Below, piece after piece: positions 7,881 to 18,189 of a stretch of DNA of 26,445 nucleotides. The notes beneath the pieces are model-generated. The model did not search any database. It was not told the DNA's origin and worked only from the letters and a program-made list of their open reading frames with translations. The position numbers and the translations under genes were made by a program. The DNA comes from Sphaeroforma arctica JP610 (Eukaryota; Opisthokonta; Ichthyosporea; Ichthyophonida): contig NW_014040461.1 in assembly GCF_001186125.1 (NCBI RefSeq), positions 54,661 through 81,105 of the forward strand, read 5' to 3'. Each line of letters opens with the position of its first letter. Position 1 is the first letter of the stretch.

Positions 7881-10632
7881 CTCACGGTACAGGGAGCAGT
7901 AGTGAACTGGGGGAGGGGGTTGAATTTTATTTATTTATTTTTAAAAACGTAATTTTTACCAACGCGTGAGTATTTTTACTACTACAGTGAGTACGCGACT
8001 GGACTCTGGCGACTGCCGCCTACTCATGATCAATGATCTGTTGGTTTCGTTGATAAAACTGCATACCTCAAACTCATTTTGTCCAGAATGAGTGATTTGA
8101 ACCTTTTGGAAAGAAGAAAATGACGAGATCGCCTATTCACATTGGGGCATCATATCTTTTTAAAAAGTAAGTGGGATTTGAGTTTCACACAAAGGAAAGG
8201 ATTTACTCTGAAATATTTTTTAAGAAGAATTGCTTGTACAAACATGATAAATTGAGTATGATTCTACTCATATACTGTAGAACAGAGAGAACTGAAAAGA
8301 ACAATTGCTTTTTAAAAAAAACGAGAAAAAGGTATAACAGAGTAAAATCGAATGCATTTTTACGTACTGTTATGGAATTTAACCATTTTCTATTGACTGA
8401 GTTGGCAGTGGATATTGGGTGATAGATAAAAGTTCGTATATTAATATATATAAAATTATCTCATAATATTATTTTTTTGGAAAAATGAAAACTCTGTATG
8501 GATTGTAGTGGGGGGATGGAAAGACACTATAAAGTGTAAATATATTTTTTGAGCGTCTACTGAGTACTGACTACTGACTACTGAGTACTGACTACTGAGT
8601 GTCAGACTGTCAGTAGTGATTCTGTACTGTATGTGCATGCTACTTCATTTTGTTTTTAAACATTCATAGAGTACTCAGTAGTCAATATGTAGTATGTATG
8701 TACAATGTACATAAACAAATAATAAATATGTATACAAATACAATCTCTTGTGTGTTGTCTCTCTCTTTTCTGAATCTCAAACTCAAAGTTTCAGACTCTC
8801 GCTCTATTTATTTATTTTAAAAACATACGAGGGAGAGATTTTTTCTGTTCGATTATTGTTGTTTTTTTAAAGAAGTATATTTCACACTTTTATCAGCGAA
8901 CTGTGAATTTCACACTTCTTCGCAAGCACAACTTCACACAAGTTCACGTCCACAATTCACATTTCACAATTCTGTGACTGGGTTCTGCAGACTGCAGATG
9001 TTTTCAAACCCCTAAAAGCTGGGTACAGGACTACAGAGTACAGGCTGGGTTCACACTTTTTAAAATACTCCGGTTGTCACTTGTCAGTACTCAGTTGTCA
9101 CTCTCTTCAACTCTTGACTCTCTTGTACATGTGTCAGCGACTCGTGGTGATTTTAGATATTGTAAAATAGAAGTCCCTCTGACTCCCGCAGTCCTCAGAA
9201 GGCTCAGATCCTCCCAATCCTCACTCACTCGGTGTCTCAGAATCTCAGACTCTCAGTCCTCAGTCCTCACTGACTCAGTCCTCACTCCTCAGTCCTCGTC
9301 CTCACTCCTCACTCCTCTCACTCCTCAGACCTCAGTCCCCAGTCCCCACTCCGAATCCTCAGTCCTCACAACTGGAATTGATTTTTAAAAGAAAAAAGGC
9401 GTATTTGATACCACTAACTTATTTGAAGAAAGGCCGTCGGAAATCAAATTCGTCACTCACTCTTGTGTGTTGACTGGAGCCTGGGTGTTGATTCGTCAGC
9501 GGCTGCGCCTGCGCGGCATAGCCTTCTGAATTCAAAATTGTAAATAATAACCTATAAATAGTAGTGCTGTCACTACTGTGTGCACTGTGTAGCTGGTGTA
9601 CTGATCTCTGCTGGACCGGGGAAGACTGAAGACAGACCAAACTCTGTGAGTTGTGACTTTCAGTTTCTCGCCGGTTCTTCATCGGGCAGGTTAGAAATCG
9701 CCTAAAGGGCCTGAGACATCTTGAGTCTGAAGTCTGAACTCGAAGAAGACTGAAGTTTGTGAACACAAAACACTTTTTCTTTTTTTGTAAAAATACAAAA
9801 TACATATCCAGGAGCCAAGGAATCCCGAATCCAGCATGACTATGTTTACAGTGCATCCATAAAACATAAAATTTTAATTTTCAAATAAACAATTGGCTGT
9901 TGGGAAATCTCTATTGTATAGTGAGCTATTAGAGTAAATTAGCTTCCAGCTGACTCACGAGTCATAAGTCATAGCTGATAACTGTCAGTCTGTCACTCGG
10001 AAGAAAACCTTCGCTGGCGTTCTCTCTAAAAGTCTCTACAAGGCCTACACTCCCTACAGGCTACACCCTACGGCCTTCGGCTTGAAGCCCTCTATATATT
10101 TAGTTAGCCCCCCTCTACGAGGGTCGAACGAGTAACGACTCTACGTATGTAGGGCCGTTCCCCACGGCCCCACGGCCTAGGCCTCTCTCTCTACTCAGAG
10201 GCTCTACGGCCTACGCCCTACGGGATATATTGATTGGTGAATGCAGAATAATTGATGGTGCCAGAGTCCAGAGTCCAGACTGGCATGACTTTTTTTGTGA
10301 AATGTTTATGTTCTGTCCAAAAGTCGATAATTTCAGGCCTGAAACAGGCTACCTGGGGCCCTGTGGCCTGTGACCCAGAGCGTGAGTGGGCCCTAGGCCC
10401 TAGGGGTCTGGGCCTGAGCCCTGAGCCCTAAAAGGACTCCTGGCCTCTGGAGTCTTGGGGACCTGGGCTCCTGAGGAGTCCTCCTGGTCCTGAGTCCTTA
10501 CCATCCAGGAGCTGTATAGACCCAGCCAAGATGTACTGAACTATGGCGATTTCAGCTGTCAACGAATGACACCTGTCAAGGGCCCTTGGTCCTTGGCAAC
10601 GGGGACCCTCGTGAACCAAGGGACAGGATTAA
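7881..10632. other. Gene-free tract of changing low-complexity words
   Basis: No gene is recognised on either strand. Successive blocks each use their own short vocabulary: TTTTTAAAAA words (about 7935-8320 and again to 9390), ACTACTGAGTACT words (8550-8700), GTGAATTTCACAC words (8880-8980), CTCAGTCCTCACT words (9180-9370), CCTACGGCCT words (10030-10220) and GGGCCCTAGGCC words (10340-10500). The longer open frames (for example 9419-9856 minus) cross these tracts and have no protein-like features. Confidence 0.6.
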
Positions 10633-10637
10633 TCAGA

Positions 10638-10704
10638 TGTTAAAATATAACAAACCCCCCGATATTTGTTGGCCCCTTTCGCTACCGTAAAGTGGCCAAT
10701 AACA
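10638..10704. mobile_element. 67-bp TGTTA...TAACA mini-element with TCAGA flanks
   Basis: The segment begins TGTTA and ends TAACA and is bounded on both sides by TCAGA (10633-10637 and 10705-10709), as expected for a 5-bp target duplication. Its right half folds as TTGGCC/GGCCAA plus CTTT/AAAG with a 9-base loop. It could be a tiny solo-LTR-like relic, a MITE or coincidence. Confidence 0.4.
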
Positions 10705-10709
10705 TCAGA

Positions 10710-11014
10710 CTAATAAAATTGAACTAAGCAGCTTTATCTGACGGAGCCGCCTAGCCTTACAATTAGTCTGCTGCTTCGACCACCTTACGTCGTTAGCAAA
10801 CACACACCCACTACTTGGAGTCCTGTGATTGTGACCCGCTGACACGATATTCCCCGAACTTAGATGTAAGAATGCTGCCCTCCGATTTTGAGCGTCCTCT
10901 GATTTGAGTAAACAACATCCTCTTTCTCCCGGAACCCCAGGTACCTGTGAGCCTTACGCCACATCACTGACCGCCAGTTCAGCCTGGTTAGCCACGCTCC
11001 CATCGATCTCCCCC
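10710..11014. other. No gene seen
   Basis: Mixed-composition DNA without recognisable genes. It may include the degenerate 3' end of the neighbouring retroelement fossil, but I found no matching end repeat. Confidence 0.4.
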
Positions 11015-11187
11015 GAACCACTACAACGGCTATGAGAGCCATATCATATGTACATACATTATAACCTATCTCCTTTAAATAAAGAATATCATCCCTAGGG
11101 ATAATATTATTTATTTCAAAAATGACAAGTATGTATGATACAATGTATGAACATATGGTATGGCTCTCATAGTCGTTGTAGGGGTTC
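11015..11187. mobile_element. Foldback/MITE-like element with 49-bp inverted arms
   Basis: The left arm (11015-11063) is the reverse complement of the right arm (11139-11187) with 5 mismatches in 49. Both carry CTATGAGAGCCATA and CATATGT. The 75-bp spacer contains the palindrome ATCCCTAGGGAT. There is no coding capacity. No clear target duplication is seen. Confidence 0.7.
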
Positions 11188-11402
11188 AGGAAAGATTGAT
11201 GGGAAGAAGTGGTCAGTAAATTTCCGTTTGAAGCTTGGGCCAAAGAATATCATCCCTAGGGATATTATTATTTATTTCAAAAATGACAAGTATGTATGAT
11301 ACAATGTATGAACATATGGTATGGCTCTCATAGTCGTTGTAGGGGTTCAGGAAAGATTGATGGGAAGAAGTGGTCAGTAAATTCCCGTTTGAAGCTTGGG
11401 CC
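11081..11402. repeat. 161-bp tandem duplication including the foldback right arm
   Basis: Unit 1 is 11081-11241 and unit 2 is 11242-11402, with about three differences. Each starts AAAGAATATCATCC and ends GAAGCTTGGGCC. The near identity says this duplication is recent, well after the foldback arms diverged from each other. Confidence 0.92.
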
Positions 11403-11668
11403 AAGTGAGTCGACAATGGAAGATATGTGCTGAGTCAATTCGGGCCGGTGTTGACAAAACACTGTTACTATCGAATGTTCCATATATTTTCTTGCTGACC
11501 TACTAAGTAGAGTACTCACCTCTGTGGTACGGATCGGGTCTGCGCCGTGTAGTGCCGCGGAATGGGTTAGTGCAGAGTACGAAACGACCAGGTTATCCGT
11601 CATAATCCGGTCGAGAAGCGAGGATGGGGGTAAGCCAATGCCGCACCAGACCCTAAACCCCTAAAACC
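11403..11668. other. No gene seen; telomere-like words at its end
   Basis: Nothing coding is recognised. CCCTAAA-type words occur at 11651-11671. The 3' LTR expected for the neighbouring element could not be found here. Confidence 0.35.
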
Positions 11669-11753
11669 CTAGTGAGCGATTCCTGTTCCTTGTCGTGGTA
11701 CGTCCGACACACTATCAGGTAGAGTACGAATAGATGGACCATAATAGTCAAGA

Positions 11754-11784
11754 ATGTATGATACAATGTATGAACATATGGTAT
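11754..11784. repeat. 31-bp copy of foldback-arm sequence inside the 3' end of element 1
   Basis: The segment ATGTATGATACAATGTATGA and the next 11 bases match the right arm of the foldback element (11131-11161, and its second copy) exactly or nearly so. It lies beside the integrase C-terminal region of element 1. Confidence 0.7.
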
Positions 11785-11799
11785 ATAGTGTCATTGAAT

Positions 11800-12900
11800 T
11801 CGGAGCGGTCAAGAAGTGCAGATGTCTTCTTGCGAGAATAATATCAATAGTCGGAATCCGATTAGTGCCATCGGGTTTATTAATCTCATAGGTTCCACTT
11901 TTAGTGTCGGCTACAGAGATTATGTATGGTCCTATCCATTTCGATGTTAGTACAGTAGCATCGGAACTATGTTGACGGATGTTAACTCTGTCTCCAACCT
12001 GATACTCTGCTATCTTTTTGGTAGTATTCCATCTAATTTTCCTTTTTAATAAGGCCACGTTACCTGTCTCTCGCAAGCAAGGATATACAACGTTGTGTAT
12101 GCATTGTACCTTCTTTAACCATGGTAACTCATGGTGATCAGGTTCGTCCTTGTTAAAGGTATTTGTAACTCACTATATCTGCCACGAAAATAGTGAGCAG
12201 GTGTTGTACCTGTAACCGGATCAGCATACTCGTTCATCTGTGTTTGTACCCACTTAAGGTGGTAATGCCAATCATCTGCATCATCCGTTAATGCAGTACG
12301 TCAGAAGAACTTAAGTCTTCTATGGCGTGTTTCATTCGCGCCTTGTGTTTGCGGTTTATATGGAACATCCCCTTTATGGCACATGCCGGATACGAGTACT
12401 AACGATTCCATTATGTCATCGCATAACTCGCTACCGTTATCAGCGCACATGATACCTGGCCACCCGTGGTCAGCAAAGACTTGGCAACATAATTCTGCCA
12501 CGGTCTACGTACTCTTGTCTTTTAAAGGATAGAGCAAGTTATACCGTGACGCCACATCAAAGAAGTGGCATACGTAACGGTCGCCTGTGTGCTCGGACGT
12601 AGGCAGGTCAACCAGATCAATGATGACCCTGCGCCATGGAACCTCTTCAGTCACACTCTTAAGCGGTGCGAACCCATAGCGCTTAATCTGGTTGAGATCA
12701 CAGTCTGTACATGACTGATATACTCTGTCAACTAAAATTGCCAGCTTAGGGTGCGCGATCCCATTTCGCTTAGCATCGTTAAGTGCGTCTACTACGTTCT
12801 GGTGCTTTAGCTTATGGTTTTGCGTCAGCCAAGCAAGAATGTTTTCATCATTCTGCTCCTCCAGAATAAAGGTAGGATGTTGAGAATCCACTTGCGTGGT
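11800..12900 (-). pseudogene. Element 1 integrase region (fossil)
   Basis: Parts in order: an HHCC zinc finger (NHKLKH, then SCTDCD), a core with VIIDLVDLP and a ADNGSE motif, a YKPQTQG stretch followed by the expected glutamate (NETRHR), and a C-terminal GPY-type module (WIGPYIISVAD). This is a retroviral-type DDE integrase, which would insert element DNA in the nucleus. Broken; inactive. Confidence 0.85.
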
Positions 12901-12989
12901 CTCTAAGTCTGCAGTGTTTCCAGACTCCTCTCCTTCCTTCGCACGAGTGTCATGAGCGCGCTCGTGTGCGTTTGATACACCTGATTTAT

Positions 12990-13610
12990 TAAATAGTCAC
13001 ATTATATGTGTATATGCTTCAGCATTATCTTTCATTAATCCCTTTGAAAATAGGGTTTGAAAGACTTCGGGCTTGGACTTTATGTTTTTAAACAGAGTCC
13101 TAGCTAGAGACTGACACTTCTTAACTGTAGTGCCATTAGTATATTGTATTTCTTGTGCACAGACTTCCATTGCTGTGTTGCCTTTGAACTGCTTAACGTT
13201 CAATTTGGTAGAGAGTGGAATCTCTAATTCTTTGACCTTGTTAAGGATGGTCTCAGAAGGGGTCCATTTGGTTATTCCAATGGGATCTATACGACATGTT
13301 ATAGTATGTCTCCAGGGCGTCTTCTGGACGGCTCGGGTACCCTGATATAGGAAAATATCTGCTTCTCTATCTAAATATATTAGCTCGCATTGTATCATGC
13401 TTACTAATTTATTGAGCCATGAATATTTACTCCGTAATGGGCAACACAACGTGATGGTAGCTTTATGTATATGAACATAATTTAATAGCTGGGCAATTGG
13501 ATTAGCCCGCGCATTATGTTTGGAGAGGTCTATTTGAAAGGCGTCTCTCAAAGGATGATTTAAAGTCCTGTAATTCTTAAGTTGTGCATTATGATGTGCA
13601 GCAAACATGT
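12990..13610 (-). pseudogene. Element 1 methyltransferase-like (DIRS DAM-type) region and linker (fossil)
   Basis: The region starts with FAAHHNAQL, which matches the DLFAxxxNxQL opening of the DAM-like domain known from DIRS elements. It goes on with ANP, LLNYVHI, TITLCCPLRS and W, in the same order as in that family. A polar linker follows toward the integrase finger. It lies between RNase H and integrase. Broken; a catalytic role is not implied. Confidence 0.6.
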
Positions 13611-13619
13611 TAATTGTAT

Positions 13620-14060
13620 GTGGCCCAAATATCTTTTGAGCCAGTTCAAACCACCTGGGGTTAGTAACTCCCGTACGGATTTATTAAAGTCCGGTACGAA
13701 GCGTGATAACATATCCGGTAAATGGCTATGTATCCCTGGTAGATGTTTGATATCAAAATGAAATTTTGATATTGTATCATGCCATCGGCTCAGTAGTTGA
13801 GAGTCTGGCTTCATTTCCTTCATATATTGAAGAACTTCTGATCACACATCAGCGTAAAAGCTGTTCCGCATAAGTAATCACGGAAGTGTGTTAAAACTGC
13901 TACTATGGCTAGTAGCTCGTGCTTCATGGTTGGATAATTCAACTGTGATGTATTCATTGCTCGGCTAAAGAATTGTATATACCTAGTTTTCTTATCTATA
14001 ACCTGATATAGTACACCTCCGAGTGCTAATCTGATGCGTCCGTTGCTATTTCAAAAGGCA
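13620..14060 (-). pseudogene. Element 1 RNase H region (fossil)
   Basis: The TDASD motif that opens Ty3-type RNase H lies at about 14026-14040. A conserved tail (KHLPGIHSHLPDMLSRF) lies near 13685-13740, equivalent to the H-x-x-G-x-x-N-x-x-AD-x-LSR end of the family. Broken. Confidence 0.8.
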
Positions 14061-14850
14061 CGCCATCGACTGGTCCTTGTACAACAGGGGCTTGTTGGAC
14101 TGCGCGCTTGAGTGCTTTAAATGCGTCATCACACTCTTTAGTCCACAAGTCTCCTAGTTTGCCTTTATGACATCTTAAGTGTCCAAAGGGTTTAAGATAG
14201 TCAGCCAAGTGTGGTACTCCATCTGAAAAGAAGTTCACAAACCCACACATGCTGTTCACATCTCTTCCTGTAGTTGGTGTTCGCCAATCTAACAGGTGTT
14301 CCACCTTACCGGGGTCGATTTTAATACCTTCCCCAGATATACGATAGCCTAAGAGCTGTATTTCACTCAAGGCGAAGTGACATTTCTTCTCGTTAATCTT
14401 TAAGTTTTGTTCGTTGAGTCTCTGAAGGACTCGCCTGACTAATGCGGCATGTTCGCCCTTAGTTTTAGAAAAGATGACTATGTCATCTATACAGACTTGC
14501 ACGTTAGACTTNNNNNNNNNNNNNNNNNNNNTCTTTCATTCGTCTCAGTAACTCGTTTATACGAGGGAGATGGAAACTATGAGTCGGCAATAACTTATTT
14601 ATTGGACTCATATCTAGACATACTATGACTTTTTTAAATGTTCCGTCAGAATTGTGTTGATCCACTGCCAATAATGCTAAGTTAACTGGCGTTTGTAGGT
14701 GATTGATTTCGATTACCCCATCGGATAACCATTTGTCGACTTGTTCTTTAACTACAGCTTCGTGCCTCCAAGAAACATAGTTTCTTGAAGGACATTTGAG
14801 CTTAGTAAAGTCTACCTTGGTGGAGTCAAGGCTGACGTATCCGTCGTTAA
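14060..14850 (-). pseudogene. Element 1 reverse transcriptase region (fossil, interrupted by an assembly gap)
   Basis: Visible parts are VCLDMSPINKLLPTHSFHLP (fingers), IDDIVIFSKT (the YxDD active-site motif) and LLGYRISGEGIKIDPGKVE (thumb). These are Ty3/Gypsy RT signatures. The 20 Ns lie between the first and second of these. Confidence 0.88.
14512..14531. other. Assembly gap (20 N)
   Basis: Twenty unknown bases, a common placeholder length. By comparison with element 2 the true missing sequence is probably around 200 bp. Confidence 0.97.
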
Positions 14851-14859
14851 AGCAGAATT

Positions 14860-15310
14860 TCGCCCAGTCGGTTATTTTTATCTTCTTATTTACTAATATA
14901 AGATCCATTATCTTATCGGTAAAGCCAGGAATTAATTTCTTGACCGTGTCTGATGGTGATGTATATGGTTTTAGACAATTATCGTCTGACTGATGCTTTA
15001 ATGGATCTATGTTGTTGGGTATGCCTGTTACGGTTATCCCTAACGTGTGCAAATCGCTCATTCCGACTATGATATCGTACTTCTGTAACATCTTAACGAT
15101 CACAGCTTGAGTCGTGATATTTCTAACATCGGCCAGGGAGATTTTAACATATGTGGCCATGGGATCACACTTAGAGGTTTTATCATCTGCTAAAATTAGG
15201 CGAGTGGTTTGAGTTCGCCTTTCAATGTCTTTCATTAATTCAAACCGGTCGGATATACATGAAATTTCTGAACCAGGATCAATCAATGCAAGGACTTTAT
15301 TTCCGTTGCA
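14860..15310 (-). pseudogene. Element 1 aspartic protease region (fossil)
   Basis: LIDPGSEISCISD, a D-[ST]-G-like active-site loop variant, is followed about 70 residues later by IIVGMSDLHTLGITVTG, the equivalent of the hydrophobic-G segment of retropepsins. Broken. Confidence 0.75.
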
Positions 15311-15399
15311 TTATACAGGGGTTATTACACGCTCATCTAAGGAGTCGTTGTATTTTCATTGTAACGATTGTACCAGGTAGTACCTTCACTCCAGCTTAA

Positions 15400-15520
15400 T
15401 GTCGGGCTTCTTGTCGTAAGACTTGGCGTGATAGCCATTGGTTTTCTCACACTTGTCACACTTCGTAAGAAAGTGTGTACAGGTGGGTCCATGTCTGCCG
15501 TTCCACTAACCGTTAGGGGT
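15400..15520 (-). pseudogene. Element 1 Cys/His box between Gag and protease (fossil)
   Basis: The pattern is C-x-H-x4-C-x2-C-x6-H (CTHF...KCDKCE...GYH). The same spacing occurs in element 2 at the same place. It is not the classical CCHC zinc knuckle (C-x2-C-x4-H-x4-C), though it probably also binds zinc and nucleic acid. Confidence 0.6.
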
Positions 15521-15564
15521 CAATTAGTACATGTCATACCCACACTATGCGTCGGCACAATTCT

Positions 15565-17090
15565 TTATCTCCTTATATAGAGGTTCCTTGTCCTTCGGCT
15601 CCGCGCGTGCCCGTTTATTGGGTCGCGTTGATTGAGTAGAGTCACGAGCACGTGTCTGGTTAAGACGCGTCTGATGAGGTATTCTTGATCAGGGAGCTCG
15701 CGCGGTTTCTTATTTACCGCCTTTCCCTTCGAAGTTACCCGGTGTGCGGGGAAAAGAGTGGATACAGTATCATAAAACTGTTCCCACGTAAGTCGGGATA
15801 GATGAAACTTCGTTTCGTGTCCCTTGTCTCGAGCCTCAGTTGCGTACTTACGTCGCAACTCGGTGTACAGACTTTCATGGGCGTTGTTCCCTATGTCCTT
15901 ACAGAAAACATGCATAGCCAGGAACTCGTACCATCGCTGAGCCTTGTCTTTTGTTATATCTGGACGTTTAAGGTCAGCATCAAGTTTCAGAATGTAACTC
16001 TGAATAGGAGTATTCTCAACTGGTTCAGTTAAGATTGAACTCAGTCCTGGACTTCGCATGACCTTGCTTAATAAGGGCGTAACCAACCAACACACAGCTG
16101 GCCAGTCACGTCAAGTGTCTAGCTCATGCTGGTGTCGCTACAGGATCAAGTAACTTGTTCCTGTAGGGTCAACCGACTGTATTAAAGCAGAAATCCATTG
16201 CTGGGGAGCGATATCATTCGTCTCCAGCATGACCGTGAACGTATTAAGCGTACGGGTTAGTGTGTCGAGGTCATGGTTGTTTATAAACTCGACCTGCTTA
16301 CTGTTGGCATCCCAGTTCGACTTAAGTTGACAAATCTGTTCTTTGTACTTTTGGCTATCCCTGTGGTCTTGTCGACGTTGGGCCTGAAGTAGCTGATCGA
16401 TGCGTTTCTGCTTTATCACGATCATATTAGCAAAATATGATACGTCATCGGCACGGTGCTCATCATGGGCGATTTCCATTTTAATGGTGTAATTGTCGAC
16501 CGATTTATTAAGTTCGTCACCTCGTCAGAGTAAAAATCTTCTGCGGGTTGATGTAAGGCGGTGCGATCGAAGCGATTAAATTCGACATCGTTAACACGTT
16601 TACGGGAGTGTTTATTAGCCAGTGTAAAGTCTATGGTCGAGGCCTTTCGGTGCTCTGTTCCTTGGATAGTCGTTGGTATTATGATCTTGGGTGGTTCATG
16701 TGTCTGAATGACATACCCAGTCTTAGCTGGTTTCCGACGATTGTCATCCCAGTTGTGTAAAGGTGGCGGAGTGTTTCTACCTGCCTCTGGGTCTATAATA
16801 TCCTCAAGGACAGGCGACTCATGTCCGGGTGTTTGAACAGGCGAATAATTAGCCTGGAGTTCTGGTGGTGGTACCTCGTAAGGTATAGATACGCTGAGCA
16901 CATCTGGGTCAACTGCCACAGGTTTGGCGCTCAGGACCTTACGCTCTTCGGGCATAATTGCCAGTCGACGTTTTGTCCACTTCTGCAAGGCTTCAATAGT
17001 GCCCGGGGAAACATGCTCGCGTAAGTGCTGTGCGTGTTTTCCTGATCCATACATTCGATCTACATGTTTAACAGTCATGCCTTTCATAAG
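15565..17090 (-). pseudogene. Element 1 Gag region (fossil)
   Basis: Two recognisable parts: a helical capsid-like core ending in LSRLTWEQFYD, which matches the LADLTWTEFYS of element 2, and an upstream polar part with a coiled-coil-like stretch (KQKRIDQLLQAQRRQD). Together with the neighbouring domains this is a Ty3-type Gag. Broken. Confidence 0.7.
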
Positions 17091-17834
17091 GGTGGCTAAC
17101 TGATTCTTAAGATCAGTGTTTTCAGTAGTTAACTTACTACGCGTTGGCTCAGTGGTATCTGTTAGCGTGCGGTGTGGGGGACTAATAGTAAAGTGCTAGT
17201 GTATTTAAAGTACGGTGCGTTCGAATGAATTTATTTATGATCTCACCCTCAGTTATATACTGATGGTGTTTGTACTAGTGTTCAACCACTTGGGTTGGCC
17301 AGGGTAAAAACTCATATGATCAGTATGAGAAACCTTATGCAGAACACTTTAGCACTCGGATATACTTTCTAGAAATAAATATATCATATTCTCTGTTACT
17401 ACACTCAGTCTCGGACCTCGGCTCTCGGCTAGCCGGTGGCCCGTATTCTATAAATAGAATAATTTGAGAAGATGCCTCACATTACTCTTACGTTACTTTC
17501 TAGAAATAAATATATCATATTCTCTGTTACTACACTCAGTCTCGGACCTCGGCTCTCGGCTAGCCGGTGGCCCGTATTCCATAAATAGAATAATTTGAGA
17601 AGATGTCTCACATTACTCTTACGTTCTCTCGGGCTGACCCACCTATACTTATATTAATTTGAGAACAAGTCCTAAATTACTCTCGGGCTGACGACGTAAA
17701 ACGTTATTAACGTATATAGAAATACGTCTACAACTGTAGTCTCTCAGTCTCGGACGTAGATTCGGGTTTGCCACTTGAGCTTGCCTCCTCTTCTGGTTCC
17801 GGTATAGGTACCTTCTGAGATTCGTCTTTGTCCC
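17091..17834. other. Non-coding stretch inside element 1, with tandem repeats
   Basis: No protein-like content is seen. A 131-bp unit is repeated in tandem (listed separately), with a third, shorter echo near 17645-17690 (ATTTGAGAA, CTCTCGGGCTGAC). It may be DNA inserted into the element. Confidence 0.5.
17364..17625. repeat. 131-bp tandem duplication
   Basis: Copies start at 17364 and 17495 (ACTTTCTAGAAATAAATAT) and differ at about three positions. Each holds a GC-rich core with CTCGGCTAGCCG and then TATAAATAGAATAATTTGAG. The near identity shows recent duplication. Confidence 0.92.
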
Positions 17835-18185
17835 CTATAATTGGGGACTTTTCTTTCTGAGTTTCGTCTGAAGAATTGGGCGGGGCGTTTTGAGACGTGT
17901 CCTTGTCTCACTTCTTAGCTTCGTACATGCGAGCCTCGAAGTTGAGGCAATAGTTGGCCCTCGGGCTCTATCTGTACGAGTAGTCTCCTTGATCGGAGTG
18001 GCTACATCCTTATCCGAAGCATTGTCTTGACCATTATTGTCGGAGACAAGTGCCTCGGCTACGGTGCGGTTAAACGCATCGGCAGCAGCGGCGGTTGCTT
18101 CTGCGGCAGCGCTAGCGGCTTCTCTCTCCATCCTCTTACGTTCGGCCTTGCGTTTCTTTGCAGGCGTATTGTCTTTCTTTGTCAT
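17835..18185 (-). pseudogene. Element 1 Gag N-terminal region (fossil)
   Basis: Begins MTKKDN and is followed by a very basic stretch and an alanine-rich helix (AASAAAEATAAAADAFN). The start resembles the MTKDKGKAK start of element 2 Gag, which supports the placement. Confidence 0.6.
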
Positions 18186-18189
18186 AATC

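Noticed and set aside
7890-7912. hAT-like end (CAGGGAGCAGTAGTGAAC)
   Set aside because: No inverted partner and no matching 8-bp duplication were found downstream.
9419-9856. Open frame of 145 codons on the minus strand
   Set aside because: No motif, odd composition, and it crosses low-complexity words; no supporting splice sites.
10428-10619. Open frame in the GGGCCCTAGGCC tract
   Set aside because: Low-complexity GC-rich words; no start context or motif.
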